A stretch of DNA of 64,000 bases, taken from contig NZ_BJUW01000006.1 of assembly GCF_007988825.1 (NCBI RefSeq), forward strand, positions 123,302 to 187,301, written 5' to 3'. The position numbers and the translations under genes are program-made. The notes beneath the pieces are model-generated. The model worked only from the letters and a program-made list of their open reading frames with translations, was not told the origin of the DNA and made no database searches. This document shows, piece after piece, positions 63,882 through 64,000 of the stretch. Within the stretch, counting starts at the first letter, position 1; the number at the start of each line of letters is the position of its first letter. The DNA comes from Microbacterium aerolatum. Lineage in GTDB: Bacteria; Actinomycetota; Actinomycetes; Actinomycetales; Microbacteriaceae.

Positions 63882-64000
63882 CTAGGTGTGATGTCCAGGC
63901 AGGTTGTTGAGTCTGCTGACAGGCGAGGCTCCGATCGCGGAGTGGTGCCTGTGATGATTGTAGAAGTGCAGCCAGCCGGGCAGCGCGTTGCGGCGTTCGC
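63882..64000 (-). mobile_element. IS481-family transposase, C-terminal end (runs off window)
   Basis: The visible 39 codons encode NALPGWLHFYNHHRHHSAIG and end in NLPGHHT, the standard end of IS481-family transposases; the HFYNHHRHHSAI block carries the family hallmark near the catalytic Glu. The stop abuts a truncated palindromic repeat with no terminal inverted repeat visible, so this end may be decayed, or the insertion has deleted part of it. The N-terminus lies beyond base 64000. Confidence 0.88.

Overview
The window is about 70% G+C, packed with short-spaced operons, and uses GTG and TTG starts. It reads as the chromosome of a pigmented actinobacterium of the Micrococcales, probably Microbacterium or a close relative. 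The basis is a C50-carotenoid operon, an actinobacterial ferrochelatase with Fe-S cysteines, an SCO4848-like membrane protein, very frequent GGATGCCG-type words, and the dispersed CTGAGCCTGTCGAAGGG repeat. I could not run a database search, so the genus is inference.

Layout. 1-980 is argG (cut by the window edge). 1028-9892 holds a MarR regulator divergent from idi-crtE-crtB-crtI-crtYe-crtYf-crtEb, followed without a gap by an SDR/DUF2867 gene and hemH; eight of the eight junctions overlap by 4-8 bases. 10035-10736 is a ZIP-type metal transporter. 10852-17390 (minus) is a MoxR / DUF58 / VWA / VWA / TPR operon. A decayed SGNH esterase (17481-18216) is followed by purA with a possible structured leader, a lactonase, a SoxR regulator with its target exporter, a flavin disulfide reductase and a DUF427 gene. 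25126-28333 is a four-gene betaine/choline ABC importer. Next come an unknown membrane protein, an AI-2E-family permease, chorismate mutase and a small SDR.

31458-36792 (minus) is the most unusual locus: ECF-like sigma factor, small beta-sandwich protein, cytoplasmic subtilase, TPR-CHAT protease. 36858-47510 carries regulators and transporters: a MerR/GyrI regulator, an MFS/ArsR pair, two ABC exporter sets with GntR and TetR regulators, a heme-oxygenase-like diiron enzyme coupled to a CDGSH protein, and an RlmG/RsmC-like methyltransferase. 47792-51028 is a second betaine importer (ATPase with CBS domain, permease, lipoprotein). The rest holds a lipase-maturation-factor-like protein, a short 6-phosphogluconate dehydrogenase, two very small proteins, a TraR/DksA zinc-finger protein, a SulP transporter with ArsR, purL, a WYL regulator, a VOC protein, a MetE-like protein and the edge of an IS481-family transposase.

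Three themes run through the window. First, at least twelve genes have a TANNNT -10 hexamer ending 6-7 nt before the start codon, so their mRNAs should be leaderless. Second, several short repeat families (an 81-bp palindrome, a 55-bp GGGTCGCAA palindrome, the CTGAGCCTGTCGAAGGG word and a longer GACTCC...AACGACCC element) sit between genes and in several cases inside reading frames in frame. Third, translational coupling by ATGA, GTGA or TGATG is the rule within operons. No tRNA, rRNA, CRISPR array or prophage was seen.
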